Below, piece by piece: positions 61,936 through 64,000 of a stretch of DNA of 64,000 nt (positions are counted from its first letter, which is position 1; every line of letters starts with the position of its first letter). A program made the translations under genes and the position numbers. Source of the stretch: Trichoplusia ni (Eukaryota; Arthropoda; Insecta; Lepidoptera; Noctuidae); NCBI RefSeq assembly GCF_003590095.1, contig NW_020800309.1, positions 248,001-312,000 of the forward strand. The letters run 5' to 3'. The notes under the pieces are model-generated. The model was not told the origin of the DNA. It worked only from the letters and a program-made list of their open reading frames with translations, and ran no database searches.

Positions 61936-62007
61936 TTGTGGATTTCATATAGTGTCATAAGATATAAGATTTTGCAAAATTGCGCCCAAATAAACGGTTT
62001 CCTGAAA

Positions 62008-62638
62008 CACGTTATGTTTGACTGTCCTCTTAATATTAAAACTGATCATCCTCACAAACATTTGGAATATTTCCAAAATAAAAAAGTTGGTAAACGTGTT
62101 ATCTTGCCCCCCTGTTGTTTTGATCATGATTTGCCTTTAAATTGCTGATAAATAAATGGCGTGATAATAAAAATAAATATCAGACACCCCTTTTTTCAAA
62201 ATTGACAATGACAAATATCTAAAGTATAGGATATGTGTAATTTGTAATGTTACGACAAAGCAAAAATATGAACATAAAAGTGACTTCATGTGCATGAGTT
62301 CTATTTACTGTACCAATTTACAAAGAAAAATTACGTATTTTATTCGTTAACATACCTGACGATCACTGAAGTAAAATACCTACCGTCATCCCTACTGCAT
62401 AAATGGAACTTAAATAAAGACTACATGGGGTTGGTTATGAGGTTACGCTGTCGATACCGACAGCCAAAATGAATTTTCCAGACGTTGTATGACAGATGTA
62501 AGTGCTGATAGCTACACGCTATTATCAGTCTTATTGGGGAAATTTCCAAAAATATGTTCCTAATCCTCGTCGGCTTAGGGATCTCAGAGACTTATTCAGT
62601 CTCGTTCCTTCCCCTGTTTTAACCAGGCTACGAAAGAA
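62008..62638. mobile_element. 631-bp extra segment in the right Helitron, origin unknown
   Basis: The left arm runs uninterrupted through TTTCATGAAAATTTTAAATA. The right arm matches on both sides of this point but carries 631 extra bases. The junctions share GAAA (62004-62007 and 62639-62642), which could be a 4-bp target duplication or microhomology. The segment begins CACGTTATGTTTGACTGTCC. A frame open from the left junction to 62148 encodes about 50 residues (HVMFDCPLNIKTDHP and onward) and is followed by AATAAA-like words, as in a 3' terminal exon. I do not recognise the protein. A GAGACT hairpin lies at 62587-62603. It is either a secondary insertion or captured host DNA. Confidence 0.6.
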
Positions 62639-63752
62639 GAAAATTTTAAATAAGTAGAGATTACAATAAATTGTTAAAGGAATTTTTGGAAGGACCACTT
62701 GTGCGGTCTCTAGAATGGCGGATGTAGACCGATCAAATCGTTAAAATATTGAATAATCCCAGGTATCAGTAGACATTATTCTATCAATAGATACATAATG
62801 TATATTCATTGATAGCTTTGGTCTTATAGATCTTTCACATTGCATACGTATTATGCAGTTTTTATGCAAGTTTTCTGAGCTTTTTTATCCGAAATACTTT
62901 TGGCCTATTTAATGTTGCAAATTTAAGAAAAAAAAATTGTTGCTTGTTGTTACAGATGAACCAAGGTAATAATTAACTGTGTCGTTCAGTAATTTTTTGT
63001 TATGCATAATTATAGATGAGATCAATGTGAACTACATGCAACTTTGGGTTGAGTGTCACTACGAATGTTTTGATCTTGAAGTAGCATCGCCAACATTACC
63101 GAGCTAAAAACATATACATATACAATTGTACTTGAGTAATTTTAGTACATCAATAAAAATAAAAATAATTTAAGTTCCTTTCTTTCAAGAATGATTACGG
63201 TAACAATTGCATAAAAAAAATGTATTAGTGTATGTTTCTTGTATTTTACTTGTGAAATAGTCGCGGTATCAGACTTGAGAGAGAATAAAATAACTAATTT
63301 TGTGAAAATGATTTATTTTCGAAAAATCCTATTATTGCTCTGTCAAAAGTATTAAGATAAATAGCGTGATGTTTTTTTGTGTAAATTGATAACCGTGCTA
63401 CCTACTAATCAATGGGGTGAATATACACCTCATAACTGTATTATACGATGTTACGGGTGAGTCCAAAAATTTAAAACTTTACTGCTCATGCCTCCTGCAT
63501 AGTAGCGTTATGGTTTTTGTATATTTGTTGTATCATGTGTACGATAAGGTTCATGCAAAATTTGAATGAAATGTATTCAGTAGTTTATGAGATAATTTGA
63601 TATTTGTTTATAGATATAAAAGGCTCCTGCTCACCTCCTGTAACGAAAAGCGAGATAATAAGTAAAAAGTATGTTGACCGGACCTCTTGGTGATATTCTC
63701 TGAAAATTTGAATCAAATCTATCTAGTACTTTCTGAGATCTTTCCGGACATA

Positions 63753-63798
63753 CATACAGACAAACAGACAAACAGACAAACAGACAAACAGACAAAAA
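63753..63798. repeat. (GACAAACA)n microsatellite near the Helitron 5' end
   Basis: Tandem CAGACAAA units, four to five copies, correspond to the three GTTTGTCT units near 53126-53146 in the left arm. The tract has changed length since the two copies diverged. Confidence 0.9.
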
Positions 63799-63915
63799 TT
63801 CTAAAAATCATATTTTCGGCATCGGAATCGTTAGTAGACCACCCTGCAATTATTCTTTTTTAAAAATATTCAATGTACAGTTTTCGCTTTTCTACAATTT
63901 TATTATATGTATAGA

Positions 63916-64000
63916 TATAGATATTAACCATTTTTTTTGCAAAACTGTCAATGAGCTTCAGTTTTCTATGTTGAGCTGAAGTTTAATTTACCACATTTTT
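63916..64000. other. Flank of the right Helitron, AT-rich
   Basis: Only 85 bases remain. Nothing recognisable is seen, and they show no similarity to the flank of the left Helitron. Confidence 0.6.

Larger units (their letters stand above)
61163..63915 (-). mobile_element. Large non-autonomous Helitron, right arm (2753 bp)
   Basis: Read on the - strand it starts TCTATACATATAATAAAATT after an A and ends with GTCGCGGGCAACAGCTAG before a T (complement of 61162). It is collinear with the Helitron at 53003-55289 but inverted. It differs by small changes, by four to five instead of three GTTTGTCT units near its start, and by an extra 631-bp segment at 62008-62638. An alternative 5' start six bases further out (63921) also reads A|TC. 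No transposase is encoded. Confidence 0.88.

Noticed and set aside
53003..63915. One giant inverted-repeat transposon spanning both arms
   Set aside because: Each arm has its own Helitron start and end with proper A|T flanks, so two insertions explain the structure better.
1..64000. A CRISPR array, operon or prokaryotic defence system
   Set aside because: The base composition, SINEs, LINEs and Helitrons show animal nuclear DNA; the only regular repeats are the minisatellite and the coding repeats of the Helitron.

Overview
This is an AT-rich piece of animal nuclear DNA, most likely from a moth or butterfly (Lepidoptera). That call rests on the repeats. There are Helitrons ending in the GTCGCGGGCAACAGCTAG type of 3' terminus common in Lepidoptera. 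There are tRNA-derived SINEs, RTE-type LINE tails ending in CCADPK or in a (GTTA)n-like tail, and many decayed copies of dispersed families often seen in moth genomes. I recognise no conserved host protein-coding exon anywhere in the 64 kb, so the window is probably intergenic or lies within long introns.

Layout. 1-4805 is AT-rich with a GC-rich block that looks like a promoter plus an untranslated first exon (about 4500-4805, + strand, ending in a perfect AAG|GTAAGT donor). 7.7-10 kb holds a 296-bp non-autonomous Helitron and a nested pair: a PIF/Harbinger-like MITE inside a truncated LINE, each with its own target-site duplication. 11-28 kb is mostly featureless, with SINEs at 13.6, 19.4 and 25.1 kb and a possible second MITE at 16.4 kb. 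At 28.4 kb there is another copy of the same LINE family, broken by two adjacent hairpins.

The only long coding region is at 31.7-34.3 kb on the - strand. It is a Helitron derivative with a TATA-box promoter, an AT-rich 39-bp minisatellite leader, an N-terminal 23-residue-repeat segment and an intact PIF1-like helicase. The Rep nuclease that should lie between the last two is missing. A SINE and a Helitron end follow at 35.5 kb. 36-52 kb carries dispersed repeats, a second type of LINE (41.9-42.4 kb) and a candidate - strand promoter and first exon at 49.3-49.6 kb. 53.0-63.9 kb is dominated by two related non-autonomous Helitrons (2.3 and 2.75 kb) in opposite orientation about 5.9 kb apart, forming a very large inverted repeat. 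The right-hand copy holds an extra 631-bp segment of unknown origin with an open frame.

The elements do not form a pathway. The main interest is in the structure of the mobile DNA: nested insertions with clean duplications, a helicase-only Helitron, a palindromic rearrangement inside a LINE, and the facing Helitron arms. Family assignments come from reading the sequence only; no search was run.
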